In this document: one piece after another, positions 1 to 8,580 of the stretch
Numbering within the stretch: position 1 is the first letter of the stretch
How the letters are laid out: every line of letters starts with the position of its first letter
Origin: Alphaproteobacteria bacterium
Lineage (GTDB): Bacteria > Pseudomonadota > Alphaproteobacteria > Paracaedibacterales > VGCI01
Reading direction: 5' to 3'
Assembly: GCA_016869075.1 (NCBI GenBank)
Contig: VGEY01000003.1
Location: 1 to 64,000 of the forward strand
Length of the DNA stretch: 64,000 bases
Program-made: the position numbers and the translations under genes
Notes under the pieces: generated by a model
Told to the model about the DNA's origin: nothing
What the model saw: the letters and a program-made list of their open reading frames with translations, nothing else
Database searches by the model: none

Positions 1-114
1 AACACTACAAAAGAAGGAGGAGCAAGACTAAAATTTTTTACTCTAGGGTGGGGATTTTTAATGCTCATTACGTGGGGAGTTTTAGTTGACAATGACACTA
101 TGTTCAACCCGTAA
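1..114 (+). CDS. C-terminal end of an upstream gene (partial)
   Basis: The frame starting at base 1 is open to a TAA at 112-114 and encodes about 37 residues. It contains a hydrophobic stretch (residues about 12-31, rich in F, L, W, I, V) that looks like a final membrane helix, followed by a short acidic and polar tail. The 5' part lies outside the window, so no family can be named. Directly after the stop a different frame continues for 57 codons with a proline-rich composition (see the next entry), so the original protein may have been longer. The frame could be fortuitous because it is short. Confidence 0.4.
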   Translation, partial: NTTKEGGARLKFFTLGWGFLMLITWGVLVDNDTMFNP

Positions 115-266
115 ATCCGGTTGTACCACCGCCACCCCCACCACCACCTCCACCAACGGATATATTGCCCCATTATCCCCCACCACCCCATATGGGGAAT
201 AATGGTTTTGGGAATGGCAGTGGTCCTGGCCCTGGTAGCCCTGGTAACTCTGGTTCAAATAGATGA
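96..266 (+). pseudogene. Proline/glycine-rich tail in a shifted frame, no start codon
   Basis: A 56-codon open frame ends at the TGA at 264-266 and is bounded upstream by the in-frame TGA at 93-95. It has no plausible start before its low-complexity part. It encodes ten consecutive prolines (126-155), then a segment rich in P, H and Y, then a G/N/S/P-rich tail. Such biased composition is protein-like. It lies one base out of frame with the gene that stops at 114, so it may be its original C-terminus separated by a one-base indel. A sequencing error at the junction near 105-112 would give the same picture. Confidence 0.35.
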
Positions 267-308
267 GATGCGCGTTGGGGCGCTGTAGAGGTGCTATAGA
301 TTATTTTA

Positions 309-342
309 CTCCTGTAGTCCGATAGTATTCGGACGACAGGAG
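309..342. repeat. Long imperfect hairpin between genes
   Basis: Bases 309-322 pair with 329-342 over 14 positions with one mismatch around a 6-base loop. There is no T-run on either side, so this is not a standard intrinsic terminator. It could be a transcript-end stabiliser for the upstream gene or an operator. The rest of 267-474 shows no coding frame that I accept; it becomes very A/T-rich close to the next gene. Confidence 0.5.
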
Positions 343-474
343 GCCTGTGTCCATAATCACACCCTCGTTCTAAGAAACCAAAATACATTCGAAAAATATT
401 TATTAAAATTTTTTTAAAATTATGCTAGCCTAAAATCTGACTATTATAAACCATGGTTTTAGGAGGTTTTTTTT

Positions 475-1428
475 ATGTTAAGAGGATTGTTTAATAAATT
501 AGTGGCCATCGGGGTATCCTGTGGCCTTATGAGTGCAGCAATAGCCGCACCTGCTCCATCAGGTGGAACAGGAGCAGGCATAGGGAGTGGGGGTGGCGGA
601 GGAGGAGGTCCTCTTGTTTATTCCAAGCTAACGACACGCCAACTCTCTCAAAAAGTCTCAGGGCGTTATTACGTAAGTCAAGACTTTGCCCATCAAAAGG
701 ATTACAACCCTCTTTATCCTAGCAATTCCAGTCCATTGTATACCTTTGTTGGGGCAGAATATTTCCCAACGCCTATGTCGAGCTTAGGCGCCCTTGCCTT
801 TTATACACAGCAGAAAGAAATCTATACTTTAGTAAATGCCACTCAAAAGATGAAATCGTCGGGGATTATGCCTTATTATAGCCATATGCTTAGCCGTAGT
901 TGGCTTGTAACAGGTCAATTAGGTATCTATGTAAACGATTATAATTTATTGAACTATACTCCTGGGGGCATTGTTAAATTGCGTCGCCAAACCATACAGC
1001 CCTATGTAGGTGGTTACTTCACGTGGATTGGTCCAGATAGACCTGTGACAGCCAGCGTCAGAACAGGCTTACTCTATACGAACGAAAGATATCGTCAAGC
1101 TTGGGATAGCACGCAGACATACCTCTATCCGGGTCGTCACTTCGAAACAATCCAAGCATCGGCCTCTTTTAGGCTTAAATATAAGCCAAAAGATACTTTT
1201 TGGGACGTTTACTTCCAAGGCGAAGTCGGGCACCGTATCCTTGCGTCCTCAAGACCTTATGTTTGGCGCCCAGATAGCGGTATCCAAAATATGCTTTACC
1301 AATTTGGACCAGGCATGCATATCAACATTAACCAAACATGGGAAGTTCGTATGATGTACCTCCATACCGTCGGCTATGGATATGTTAAGGACGACCGTAT
1401 TGGCATCCGCTTGAGAGCTGCCGTTTAA
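475..1428 (+). CDS. Exported, probably outer-membrane beta-barrel protein
   Basis: Encodes 317 residues behind a strong AGGAGG ribosome site 8-9 bases before the ATG. Residues 1-25 form a signal peptide (basic start, hydrophobic core, Ala-rich cleavage region), followed by a Gly/Pro/Ser linker with seven consecutive glycines at about 38-45. The remainder alternates aromatic and polar residues in the manner of beta strands (many Y, W, F, G and T; no helix-like hydrophobic runs), as in autotransporter-type or porin-like barrels. The last residue is Val rather than the usual Phe/Trp, which weakens the barrel assignment. No family is recognised with certainty. The gene stands alone, with a terminator directly downstream. 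Confidence 0.7.
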   Translation: MLRGLFNKLVAIGVSCGLMSAAIAAPAPSGGTGAGIGSGGGGGGGPLVYSKLTTRQLSQKVSGRYYVSQDFAHQKDYNPLYPSNSSPLYTFVGAEYFPTPMSSLGALAFYTQQKEIYTLVNATQKMKSSGIMPYYSHMLSRSWLVTGQLGIYVNDYNLLNYTPGGIVKLRRQTIQPYVGGYFTWIGPDRPVTASVRTGLLYTNERYRQAWDSTQTYLYPGRHFETIQASASFRLKYKPKDTFWDVYFQGEVGHRILASSRPYVWRPDSGIQNMLYQFGPGMHININQTWEVRMMYLHTVGYGYVKDDRIGIRLRAAV

Positions 1429-1454
1429 ACAGGAAGACATATTCTCATCCTGAA

Positions 1455-1487
1455 GGGGGGAGCACAGATCATGCTCTCCCCTTTTTT
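1455..1487 (+). terminator. Intrinsic terminator of the barrel-protein gene
   Basis: A 10-bp GC-rich stem (1455-1464 with 1472-1481, one G-T pair) around a 7-base loop is followed by six T residues. It begins 27 bases after the stop codon of the preceding plus-strand gene. Confidence 0.8.
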
Positions 1488-1520
1488 ATGCAGTGTATAA
1501 TAGTGAATAAAAGCTTGCAC

Positions 1521-1551
1521 AAAAAAAGCCACTCCGAAGAGTGGCTTTTTT
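1521..1551. terminator. Bidirectional intrinsic terminator between convergent genes
   Basis: A perfect 7-bp stem (1528-1534 with 1539-1545) and a CGAA tetraloop are flanked by seven A on the left and six T on the right, so it can terminate in both directions. It serves the minus-strand gene ending at 1575 and backs up the plus-strand terminator at 1455-1487. Confidence 0.85.
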
Positions 1552-1574
1552 AATTTGTTGATATCTACTTAAAT

Positions 1575-2450
1575 TTACGGACGTGCAACCTTAATATATG
1601 TTCTTACTAAAGTACTATTTACATTTGGTGCAGTTGGAAGATTTAAGGCATGCCTAATCAGAGATTTGCCAGCATCATTAGGGCCTGGCGTGGCTGCAGC
1701 TTCAACTGCTTGAATGATGTTTAGTTTTTGATCTGCAGTACCATGAGGCATTCCATTAGCAGCGGGAGCTGCATTTGGTCCAGGCCCTCCAACTCCAACG
1801 CCGGCCAGTTCTAGGGCTACGTTGGCCATGTGTCCTCCAGGAGCTATATCCGCCTGGGAAGTGACTAAACGATTAATATAACCGTCTAATCTTCCTGCAA
1901 TCAATGTTTGCAGAGGCAAGTTTACAAATCTTTGTTCAGCAACAGCGAGGAAATGATTTAATTCTGCTTGCGTTGCGGCAAAATTGGCAGGGGAGGGATC
2001 AAGACCCAAAGCTGTTCTAATGGCTGAACGATGCTGAGGGTTAGTAGCTCCGTGAGCACCTGCTGCTTCGAGAGCTCTAATCGCTGCAATTTTATTAGCT
2101 TCTGTAGCAATAGGCATTGCAGCACCAGGAGGAGCACCAGGTGCAACTGCACCACCGACCACACATGCATTATCTCCAGCGGCAGCTGTTAAGGCGGCAC
2201 CCACAGAGTTTGCCGTAGCAGGGTTAAGAGCGCGATCTGGATGGGCCATGGCGTCTTTTAATTTTGTCATGTTTGCTAAATTGGTGCCATGCCCTGCTCT
2301 TACGGTAGCGAGTTCTTGCGCGTGCAGTGCTTGTAAGTGACGCTTTACATCTTCTACTCCGCTTGCGGCTTTTGTAAGAAACAGAACTCCAGGAACAAGG
2401 GTTCCTAGAAGAAGAGCAGAAGAAAGTTTGAGATATTTAGTATTGGTCAT
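1575..2450 (-). CDS. Exported two-repeat protein, paralogue A
   Basis: Encodes 291 residues: a signal peptide (about 1-31, ending Ala-Ala-Ser-Gly), then an Ala/Gly/His/Pro-rich mature part. It contains two copies of a roughly 55-residue helical unit, at about 115-170 and about 235-290, each with the pattern (I/A)-x-A-(I/V)-E-A-A followed by R-x-A-L-(G/N)-L and a helix ending in A. A neighbouring gene (2654-3523) encodes a clear paralogue with the same architecture. No known family recognised; the small helical repeats suggest a binding or scaffold role in the periplasm or outside the cell. Only two cysteines or fewer are present and no catalytic motif is seen. Confidence 0.75.
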   Translation of the reverse strand: MTNTKYLKLSSALLLGTLVPGVLFLTKAASGVEDVKRHLQALHAQELATVRAGHGTNLANMTKLKDAMAHPDRALNPATANSVGAALTAAAGDNACVVGGAVAPGAPPGAAMPIATEANKIAAIRALEAAGAHGATNPQHRSAIRTALGLDPSPANFAATQAELNHFLAVAEQRFVNLPLQTLIAGRLDGYINRLVTSQADIAPGGHMANVALELAGVGVGGPGPNAAPAANGMPHGTADQKLNIIQAVEAAATPGPNDAGKSLIRHALNLPTAPNVNSTLVRTYIKVARP

Positions 2451-2492
2451 AATAATAAGCTCCCTAAAAGATGGATGTCTATATCCTAGAAT
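2451..2492 (-). promoter_or_regulatory. Conserved leader of paralogue A
   Basis: The roughly 42 bases before the start codon are nearly identical to those before the paralogue at 3524-3566. On the minus strand they contain an AGGGAGC ribosome site, an ACATCCAT block and a TATTCTAG element that could be a -10 box. The sequence upstream of this block diverges quickly, so the conservation marks either a shared control element or a recent duplication boundary. Confidence 0.5.
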
Positions 2493-2653
2493 AGAGGGAA
2501 GTTATTAAAAATTTATAAATTCACTGTGGTATTTTTGGAAAAATATAATTACTCTTTTGAAGTAAAAGAAAGCCATGAAAAATTAAAGCTTATGCCAAAT
2601 AATTGTCATAAGCTTAAGATGAGATGTTTCGTTGAAACCATTGGATTCTGCAC

Positions 2654-3523
2654 TTAAAAACGCGCAGCTCTCAAAAAGACTTCCACCTTATCATGATTGG
2701 CTCCTGGTCCTGCTGGGAGGTTAAGTGCAGTTCTAATTAGATCTTTCCCATTGTCATTGAGACCCCCATCTGGCGGAGCTGCCTCAACAGCATTAATGAC
2801 GGCAAGACGCTGATCTTCATTACCATCTGGCATTGCGGCTGCAATGCCTCCAAGACCTTTAAGATTTGCGGCTAAGGTCGCAAAATGACCACCAGCAGCC
2901 AATTGAGCTCGTGCCGTTCTTAAGCGATCTATATATGCAGTTAAAGCTGCAGCACGTTGAGTACGTTCTGGCAAATGAACCAATCTTTGTTCTGCCGCCG
3001 CAAGAAAATGGTTTAATTCTGCTTGTGTTGCGGCAAAATTTGCAGGGGCAGGATCAAGTCCAAGAGCTGTTCTAATGGCTGAACGATGCTGAGGGTTAGT
3101 AGCTCCGTGAGCACCTGCAGCTTCGAGAGCTCTAATCGCCGCAATTTTGTCAGCTTCTGTCGCAATGGGCATTGGTACAGGAGCTGGAGCAGGGCCAACT
3201 GCTGCTGGAGCAGCAACGGCACCACCTATTACACATGCAGGATCTGCAGCTGCAGCTACTATAGCGGCACCAAGTGAACCCGGTGCGCCAGGTGTTGCGA
3301 GAGCTTGATTTGGATGAGCCATAGCGTCTTTTAATTTTGTAATGGCGGCCAAATCCGCACCATGGCCTGCTCTTACGGTAGCTAATTGTTGTGCGTGAAG
3401 TGCTTCTAGATGACGCTTTACATCTTCTGCACCATTTGCTGCTTTTGGAAAAACCAAAACTCCAGCAACAAGGGTTCCGAGCAGAAGGGTGGACGAAAGT
3501 TTGAGATGCTTTGCAATGGTCAT
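2654..3523 (-). CDS. Exported two-repeat protein, paralogue B
   Basis: Encodes 289 residues and is a tandem paralogue of the gene at 1575-2450: same signal peptide pattern, same E-D-V-K-R-H-L segment after cleavage, and the same two helical repeat units (about 125-180 and about 235-288). The central repeat is almost identical at DNA level between the two genes (about 83 bases at 2011-2093 and 3066-3148 with two differences), while the regions on both sides differ much more. This suggests recent duplication with gene conversion, or strong selection on the central unit. Function unknown. It is separated from paralogue A by 203 bases that hold no other gene. Confidence 0.75.
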   Translation of the reverse strand: MTIAKHLKLSSTLLLGTLVAGVLVFPKAANGAEDVKRHLEALHAQQLATVRAGHGADLAAITKLKDAMAHPNQALATPGAPGSLGAAIVAAAADPACVIGGAVAAPAAVGPAPAPVPMPIATEADKIAAIRALEAAGAHGATNPQHRSAIRTALGLDPAPANFAATQAELNHFLAAAEQRLVHLPERTQRAAALTAYIDRLRTARAQLAAGGHFATLAANLKGLGGIAAAMPDGNEDQRLAVINAVEAAPPDGGLNDNGKDLIRTALNLPAGPGANHDKVEVFLRAARF

Positions 3524-3566
3524 AATAATAAGCTCCCTGATATATGGATGTTTCTATCCTAGAATA
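3524..3566 (-). promoter_or_regulatory. Conserved leader of paralogue B
   Basis: This block matches the leader of paralogue A (2451-2492) closely: same AGGGAGC ribosome site, a region differing in about five bases, then a shared ATCC-containing block and TATTCTAG. The presence of the same element before each gene indicates that each is transcribed or translated from its own, equally controlled start. Confidence 0.5.
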
Positions 3567-3658
3567 TTTGAAACTGATTAAAAAATCGTAAAAAATTTAG
3601 GAAAATACTCATCTCTCAAAGTGCTTAAGCAAAAATTATGGGCAGGGGGTGTGGATTC

Positions 3659-5470
3659 TTATTTGTCTACTTCGGCTTCAGTCTGATGTTTAATTTGACG
3701 ATGCCACATGGCTGCATAAAGTCCCTTTTTCTTTAAAAGAGCAGTGTGTTTTCCTCTTTCCACAATTGTGCCTTTATCCAACACAAGGATTTCATCTGCG
3801 TGGATGATGGTAGACAGACGGTGCGCAATGATAACAGTGCTATGATGGGCTGACACTTCTTGCAAATTTTTTTGAATTTGCTTCTCTGTGTGCGAATCAA
3901 GGGCAGAGGTTGCTTCATCAAACAAAAAGATCTTTGGCTTCTTCAAAAGTGTGCGCGCAATGGCAACACGTTGTTTTTCTCCACCTGAGAGCTTAAGTCC
4001 GCGCTCTCCCACACGTGTTTGATATTTTTCTGGCAAGGTTATGATGAAGCCATGGATGTGAGAATGTTGGGAAGCTGCTTCAATTTCTTTGCGTGTGGCA
4101 TTTGGTTTTCCATAGGCAATGTTATATTCAATGGTATCATTGAACAACACTGTATCTTGAGGAACGACGCCAATGGCTTGACGCAAACTTTCCTGAGTCA
4201 CATGACGTATATCTTGTCCATCTATGGCAATAGAGCCGTGCGTAACATCATAAAAGCGGAAGAGAAGACGTCCTATGGTTGATTTTCCTGCCCCACTGGG
4301 TCCTACGATAGCAACAGTCTTGCCAGGAGGGAGGCGAAACGAAATATTCTTTAAAATGGGTCGCTCAGGATTATAAGAGAAGCTTACCTGATCAAATATA
4401 ATTTCCCCTTTATTCACCTTTAAAGCCGGGGCATTTGGTAAATCCTTCACTTCTTCAGGCACACTCAAGAGGTCAAACATACTTTCCATATTGACCAAAG
4501 CCAATTTGACTTCTCGGTAAGCAAAACCAAGTGTGAATAAGGGAATATAGAGCTGGAGGAGGTAGGTATTGATGGCAGCAAAATCCCCCACAGTCATTTT
4601 ATGATCAATGATCGCTTCTCCTGCCAAAAGCATCACGGCAACAAGCCCTAAAGCGATGATAAAAGCCTGTCCAATGTTTAAGTATGAGAGGGAAAGCCTA
4701 CTCTTAAGAGCGGCTGTTTCGTACCGTTTTAAAGCTGAGTCAAAGCGTGTCGCCTCGTGGTTTTCATTATTAAAATATTTAACTGTTTCAAAGTTAAGCA
4801 AACTATCAATGGCTTTCGTGTGGGCCTCTGTGTCTGTCGAATTCATGGTTCTTACAAACCCAATGCGCCATTCAGTGATATAGAGGGTGAAGGCTGTATA
4901 TGCGATCATTGTGCAGAGTGTAATGAGAGAGAAGCGATAATCATACAGAAACCATAATACGACGCCTACCAACAAAATTTCGACAAAGGTGGGGACAATG
5001 TTGAAGGTTAAAAACTGGAGAAGAGATTCAATACCCTTCGTTCCTCGTTCAATGGTGCGGCTTAAGCCACCCGTCTGCCTTTCTAAATGGTAGCGTAAAC
5101 CAAGGTTGTGCAAGTGATGAAAAACATTTAAAGCAATTTGACGAAGGGCTCGTTGCGTCACTGTTGCAAAAATTCCATCTCGTGCTTCAGAAAAGAGGGC
5201 TGAAACAAGGCGCGCAATTCCATAGGACAAAATAAGAACTACGGGAATCGTTAAGGGAGTTTGCTCAGGAGAAAGAGCATTAATGGCATCTTTAAATAGC
5301 AGCGGCACCCATAATGTAGCGCCCTTTGCAATGACAAGAGAGATACAGGCTAAAATAATCCGTGCACGAATTTGTGGCAGGGATTTGGGCCAAATATACG
5401 GAAGGAGTTTTCCGATCGTTCGAATTCCCGGCTTTAGGGCAGAATCTTGTGGGACAGGTGTAATAATCAT
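3659..5470 (-). CDS. atm1: Atm1-type ABC exporter (heavy-metal/Fe-S related), fused permease-ATPase
   Basis: A half-size exporter of about 603 residues: six membrane helices (about residues 40-325) followed by one nucleotide-binding domain. Visible motifs (numbered from a GTG two codons upstream): Walker A GPSGAGKST at 392-400, Q-loop Q440, signature LSGGE at 496-500, Walker B IFLFDE at 516-521 and H-loop H552. The segment LLNFETVKYFNNE (about 226-238) is a hallmark of the mitochondrial Atm1 / bacterial HMT1 group, which exports glutathione-linked sulfur or metal species. The start is placed at the ATG at 5470 because a GAGAG ribosome site precedes it by five bases. It is monocistronic. Substrate in this organism is inferred from the family. 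Confidence 0.9.
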   Translation of the reverse strand: MIITPVPQDSALKPGIRTIGKLLPYIWPKSLPQIRARIILACISLVIAKGATLWVPLLFKDAINALSPEQTPLTIPVVLILSYGIARLVSALFSEARDGIFATVTQRALRQIALNVFHHLHNLGLRYHLERQTGGLSRTIERGTKGIESLLQFLTFNIVPTFVEILLVGVVLWFLYDYRFSLITLCTMIAYTAFTLYITEWRIGFVRTMNSTDTEAHTKAIDSLLNFETVKYFNNENHEATRFDSALKRYETAALKSRLSLSYLNIGQAFIIALGLVAVMLLAGEAIIDHKMTVGDFAAINTYLLQLYIPLFTLGFAYREVKLALVNMESMFDLLSVPEEVKDLPNAPALKVNKGEIIFDQVSFSYNPERPILKNISFRLPPGKTVAIVGPSGAGKSTIGRLLFRFYDVTHGSIAIDGQDIRHVTQESLRQAIGVVPQDTVLFNDTIEYNIAYGKPNATRKEIEAASQHSHIHGFIITLPEKYQTRVGERGLKLSGGEKQRVAIARTLLKKPKIFLFDEATSALDSHTEKQIQKNLQEVSAHHSTVIIAHRLSTIIHADEILVLDKGTIVERGKHTALLKKKGLYAAMWHRQIKHQTEAEVDK

Positions 5471-5789
5471 AAACACTCTCTATGTTTTTTTGCTTTTTTG
5501 CACTATATCATTTTTTTGAGGAAGAGAGCATATTTAAATCCCATTCCAAAATCAATACCCTTTCCTTAAAATAATAAAATCATAGTTTTTTCAAATAGTT
5601 TTGAGTGATTTAAGTAAAAAAAATACATCAAGACAATATTTTTTCTTTTTTTTGGAGTTGTGTTAGGCTAGGGTGTGGAATTGTTGTCAATTAAGATTGG
5701 GTAAGATTGTTATAGCCTATGAATATAAATTCGGTCTGTTTCAACACTTCAATCTATATTTCATTATCTCATTTTAGTAGGATGAAAGC
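5471..5789. other. Divergent intergenic region, A/T-rich
   Basis: About 320 bases between the minus-strand exporter and the plus-strand antiporter. It is strongly A/T-rich with several T-runs, and must contain promoters for both genes. A TTGTCA near 5684 is a possible -35 element for the antiporter but I see no convincing -10 partner at standard spacing. No coding frame or RNA gene is recognised. Confidence 0.5.
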
Positions 5790-7154
5790 ATGAAACAATT
5801 GCAGAATGTAACTTTGTCTTCATATGCCGAGTCAGCGGCAACACTCCCACCACAAGTTGAATTAGTGAAATCTGTTGAAGAGCGGTATGCCTATTGGCGT
5901 TTGCGGATACTCTATAGCATGATCTTTGGGTATGCTGCTTTCTATCTTGTCCGCCAAAATCAATTCTCTCTTGCAATCCCAAGCTTAAGTGCCGAATTTG
6001 GGTATACCAAGACACAATTGGGTGCCATCATAACCATTTGGTCGATTGTGTATGGTGTTGGAAAGTTCGTTAACGGTTATTTTAGTGATCGGTCCAATGC
6101 ACGTTATTTCATGACCATTGGGTTGCTGGGTTCTGCTCTCACATGTTGTATTTTGGGCTTCGGGACAAGTCTGTATTTTTTTGGATTTTTCTTTGCAATC
6201 AATGCATGGTTTCAGTCCATGGGCTGGCCTCCGGTTGCCCGTCTTTTGGCGCATTGGTTTAGTCCCGCAGAATTAGGAACAAAATGGGGTTTTACCATTA
6301 TTTCCCATCAATTGGGAGGTGCTGTTATTACCTTTATCGCCAGCTGGCTTATTTTGAATTATGGGTGGCAATCATCTTTTATTGTTCCCTCTATGATTGT
6401 GGTTGGCATTGCTCTTTTCCTCTTTAATCGCTTGCGGGATACTCCAGAATCCATTGGCTTACCTTCTATTGAGCAACATCATGGTTTAACTGATGCAGCT
6501 GAAGAAGGTGAAGACGAACATCTGACCCCTAAAGCGCTCATTTTGCGCGTTATGAATAATAGGCTTTTATGGTATGTGTGTCTTGCCAACATGTTCTTCT
6601 ATGTTGTTCGTCTCGGCATTGTTAACTGGGCCCCCACATTCTTGCGAGAATTAAAAGGAGCCTCCCTCATGTCTTCAGGGTGGCAGGTGATTGGGTATGA
6701 CATTGCAGGAATGTTTGGAGGCATTGCAGCTGGGTGGATATCAGATTATTTTTTCAAAGGTCGCCGCGGTCCTGTGAGCGTTCTATATATGACACTTTTA
6801 ATTGTGTGTTTATGCTGCTTATGGTTGGTTCCGGCAGGAAACGATCTTATGAGTGCCTTTACAATGATGGTACTTGGATTTTTAGTTTATGGCCCGCAAG
6901 TGCTTGCAGGAGTTGCTTCAGCGGATATTGCTTCTAAAAAAGCAGTTGGTATGGCGAATGGATTAACGGGAACTTTTGCTTATCTCGGCAGTGCTCTAAG
7001 CGGTATTTGTGTGGGTTGGATCGCAGATCACTATGGTTGGAATGGTGGCTTTATGTTCTTTGTGATATCTGCCCTTCTTTCCACATTTTTCTTTTCTCTT
7101 ACTTGGGGATATAGATCTAAAGTCTTAGAAGAATTGCACGAAGACCTCATTTAA
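5790..7154 (+). CDS. MFS organophosphate:phosphate antiporter (GlpT/UhpC family)
   Basis: Encodes 454 residues with 12 predicted membrane helices. The N-terminal part (YWRLR, then the helix with GYAAFYLVRQN, then SVVYGVGKF-like and SDR segments) and the WPPVARLLAHWF segment are typical of the OPA group of the major facilitator superfamily (GlpT, UhpT, UhpC, PgtP). These proteins exchange external sugar phosphates or glycerol 3-phosphate for inorganic phosphate in the inner membrane. The central loop (about residues 225-255) is acidic. An AGGA site precedes the ATG. In an intracellular bacterium such a carrier would take up host phosphorylated carbon; pgi at 56.4-57.7 kb could use glucose 6-phosphate. 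The exact substrate cannot be told from the sequence. Confidence 0.85.
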   Translation: MKQLQNVTLSSYAESAATLPPQVELVKSVEERYAYWRLRILYSMIFGYAAFYLVRQNQFSLAIPSLSAEFGYTKTQLGAIITIWSIVYGVGKFVNGYFSDRSNARYFMTIGLLGSALTCCILGFGTSLYFFGFFFAINAWFQSMGWPPVARLLAHWFSPAELGTKWGFTIISHQLGGAVITFIASWLILNYGWQSSFIVPSMIVVGIALFLFNRLRDTPESIGLPSIEQHHGLTDAAEEGEDEHLTPKALILRVMNNRLLWYVCLANMFFYVVRLGIVNWAPTFLRELKGASLMSSGWQVIGYDIAGMFGGIAAGWISDYFFKGRRGPVSVLYMTLLIVCLCCLWLVPAGNDLMSAFTMMVLGFLVYGPQVLAGVASADIASKKAVGMANGLTGTFAYLGSALSGICVGWIADHYGWNGGFMFFVISALLSTFFFSLTWGYRSKVLEELHEDLI

Positions 7155-7213
7155 CAAAAATTGAGAACCTTTTTTCTTGAGTTAAACGTATATCTACGAT
7201 ATATTTTTTTATC

Positions 7214-7819
7214 ATGAAAGAAGATTCAAATCATAGGTCCTCGAATGCGTCACTCAGCTTTCGTCCTCCAAAGACAATTGTTCTGGTTGGCCTTATGGGA
7301 GCAGGTAAGACGAGTATTGGTCGGCGCCTTGCAAAGCGCCTAGAGGTACCTTTTTTTGATTCTGATATGGAAGTTGAGTCTGCAGCAGGGTGTCATATCA
7401 AGGAAATTTTGGACCTCTTTGGGGAAAATGCTTTTCTCAATGGTGAATATCGCGTCATAAATCGTCTACTCGAGCAAGAACCTCACGTTTTAGCAACAGG
7501 AGGCGGTTCATTCATGAACCCGGATACGCGGGAGCAAATTAAGAACAAAGCCATTTCAGTGTGGTTAAAGGCAGATTTAGACACTCTTGTTGCGCGTGTG
7601 TCTCGGCGCACTGATCGGCCATTGTTAGAAGATGCAACGCGTCATCGAACAACTTTAGAAGAACTTATCACCCAACGATATCCCATTTATGGAGAGGCAA
7701 ATGTTATTGTTCAAACATTTGATGAGCCAACAAACACAACTGTGGATCGCGTGATTGCAGCATTAGCTGAATATATTCGTGACCATTATCCCGCACAATA
7801 CGTATTAAAAGCCTTTTAG
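7214..7819 (+). CDS. aroK: Shikimate kinase-like protein
   Basis: Encodes 201 residues with the P-loop GLMGAGKTS at 26-34, the shikimate-binding DSD at 49-51, the GGG motif at 96-98 and the lid segment RRTDRPLL at 131-138. This is shikimate kinase (ATP + shikimate to shikimate 3-phosphate, aromatic amino acid pathway). Two oddities: in the usual G-F-R-x-x-E segment the shikimate-contacting Arg (R58 of E. coli AroK) is Leu75 here (N-A-F-L-N-G-E), and aroB, the usual partner gene, does not follow. It lies 59 bases behind the antiporter and may be cotranscribed. Family assignment is firm; activity toward shikimate is less certain. Confidence 0.87.
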   Translation: MKEDSNHRSSNASLSFRPPKTIVLVGLMGAGKTSIGRRLAKRLEVPFFDSDMEVESAAGCHIKEILDLFGENAFLNGEYRVINRLLEQEPHVLATGGGSFMNPDTREQIKNKAISVWLKADLDTLVARVSRRTDRPLLEDATRHRTTLEELITQRYPIYGEANVIVQTFDEPTNTTVDRVIAALAEYIRDHYPAQYVLKAF

Positions 7820-7926
7820 AATAATGATGGTTGGTCATAACTTGTGTTTACGAGAACATGAAAAATCCTTATAATCAAAATTGCAGGAAATGTTTGAGTT
7901 GATATGGTTAAGTTAAGGATTGTGTG

Positions 7927-8517
7927 TTGAAGAAAATGTATTATGTCATACGAAGTTTTTTGGGACTTTTGTTGGCTTTGAACTTCATGAGTAATTCAAA
8001 AGCTGCCATAAGAGGGCAACGTTACTCTCTCACTAAGGAAATAATTAACTGTCAATCAAGTTTGAAGACCTCATCGAAACATTTGCAACACTATACTAAA
8101 GATCGCCCAACACAAATTTATTATGAAAATCTTGATCGCCAGATCCAGGACTATTTAAAGTCTTTAGAAAACGTAGCTTACAATCCTGTTCATTTAAATC
8201 AGTGTCAAAATTTTCTCACAGCAATACACAGCATTGTTGGTAAACACGTTGCTGATGTACCTGAGATGCCACGTTATATGGCGATTCGAAGCGACAAAGG
8301 ATTGTCAAAACCTATTTTAGAGCTGAGTAAACGAAAAGAATTGCGTCGCATCCATTATGTGTATGAATCTCCCAAACCAAAAAAGGCAAAAACTGAACAA
8401 GGTGGTGCAGAAGAAGATGAAGAGACCCTAGAAGCTGTCCCCTTTTCAAGCCACCGTGCAGCTAAGACCGGGGGAGTTTTAGCTTCAGCCGCTAAAGAAC
8501 GTAAAGAACTTGAATGA
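7927..8517 (+). CDS. Exported hypothetical protein
   Basis: About 196 residues. A TTG start at 7927 fits the AAGGA site at 7915-7919 (7 bases); a GTG at 7924 and an ATG at 7936 are in-frame alternatives. Residues 1-28 form a signal peptide (hydrophobic core, then Asn-Ser-Lys-Ala-Ala). The mature part is polar and probably helical, with two cysteines at about 40 and 97 that could form a disulfide, and ends in a low-complexity Lys/Glu-rich tail (about 150-196). No family recognised. It lies between aroK and the CorB-like gene, all on the plus strand. Confidence 0.65.
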   Translation: MKKMYYVIRSFLGLLLALNFMSNSKAAIRGQRYSLTKEIINCQSSLKTSSKHLQHYTKDRPTQIYYENLDRQIQDYLKSLENVAYNPVHLNQCQNFLTAIHSIVGKHVADVPEMPRYMAIRSDKGLSKPILELSKRKELRRIHYVYESPKPKKAKTEQGGAEEDEETLEAVPFSSHRAAKTGGVLASAAKERKELE

Positions 8518-8580
8518 GTAGATCTATATTAAAAAGTGATATATGGACATAAACCTTAACCATAATCGTGCAGGTATGGC

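Noticed and set aside
173..388. Minus-strand open frame of about 71 codons near the left edge
   Set aside because: It is the antisense of the proline/glycine-rich plus-strand stretch; its composition is explained by that and it has no ribosome site.
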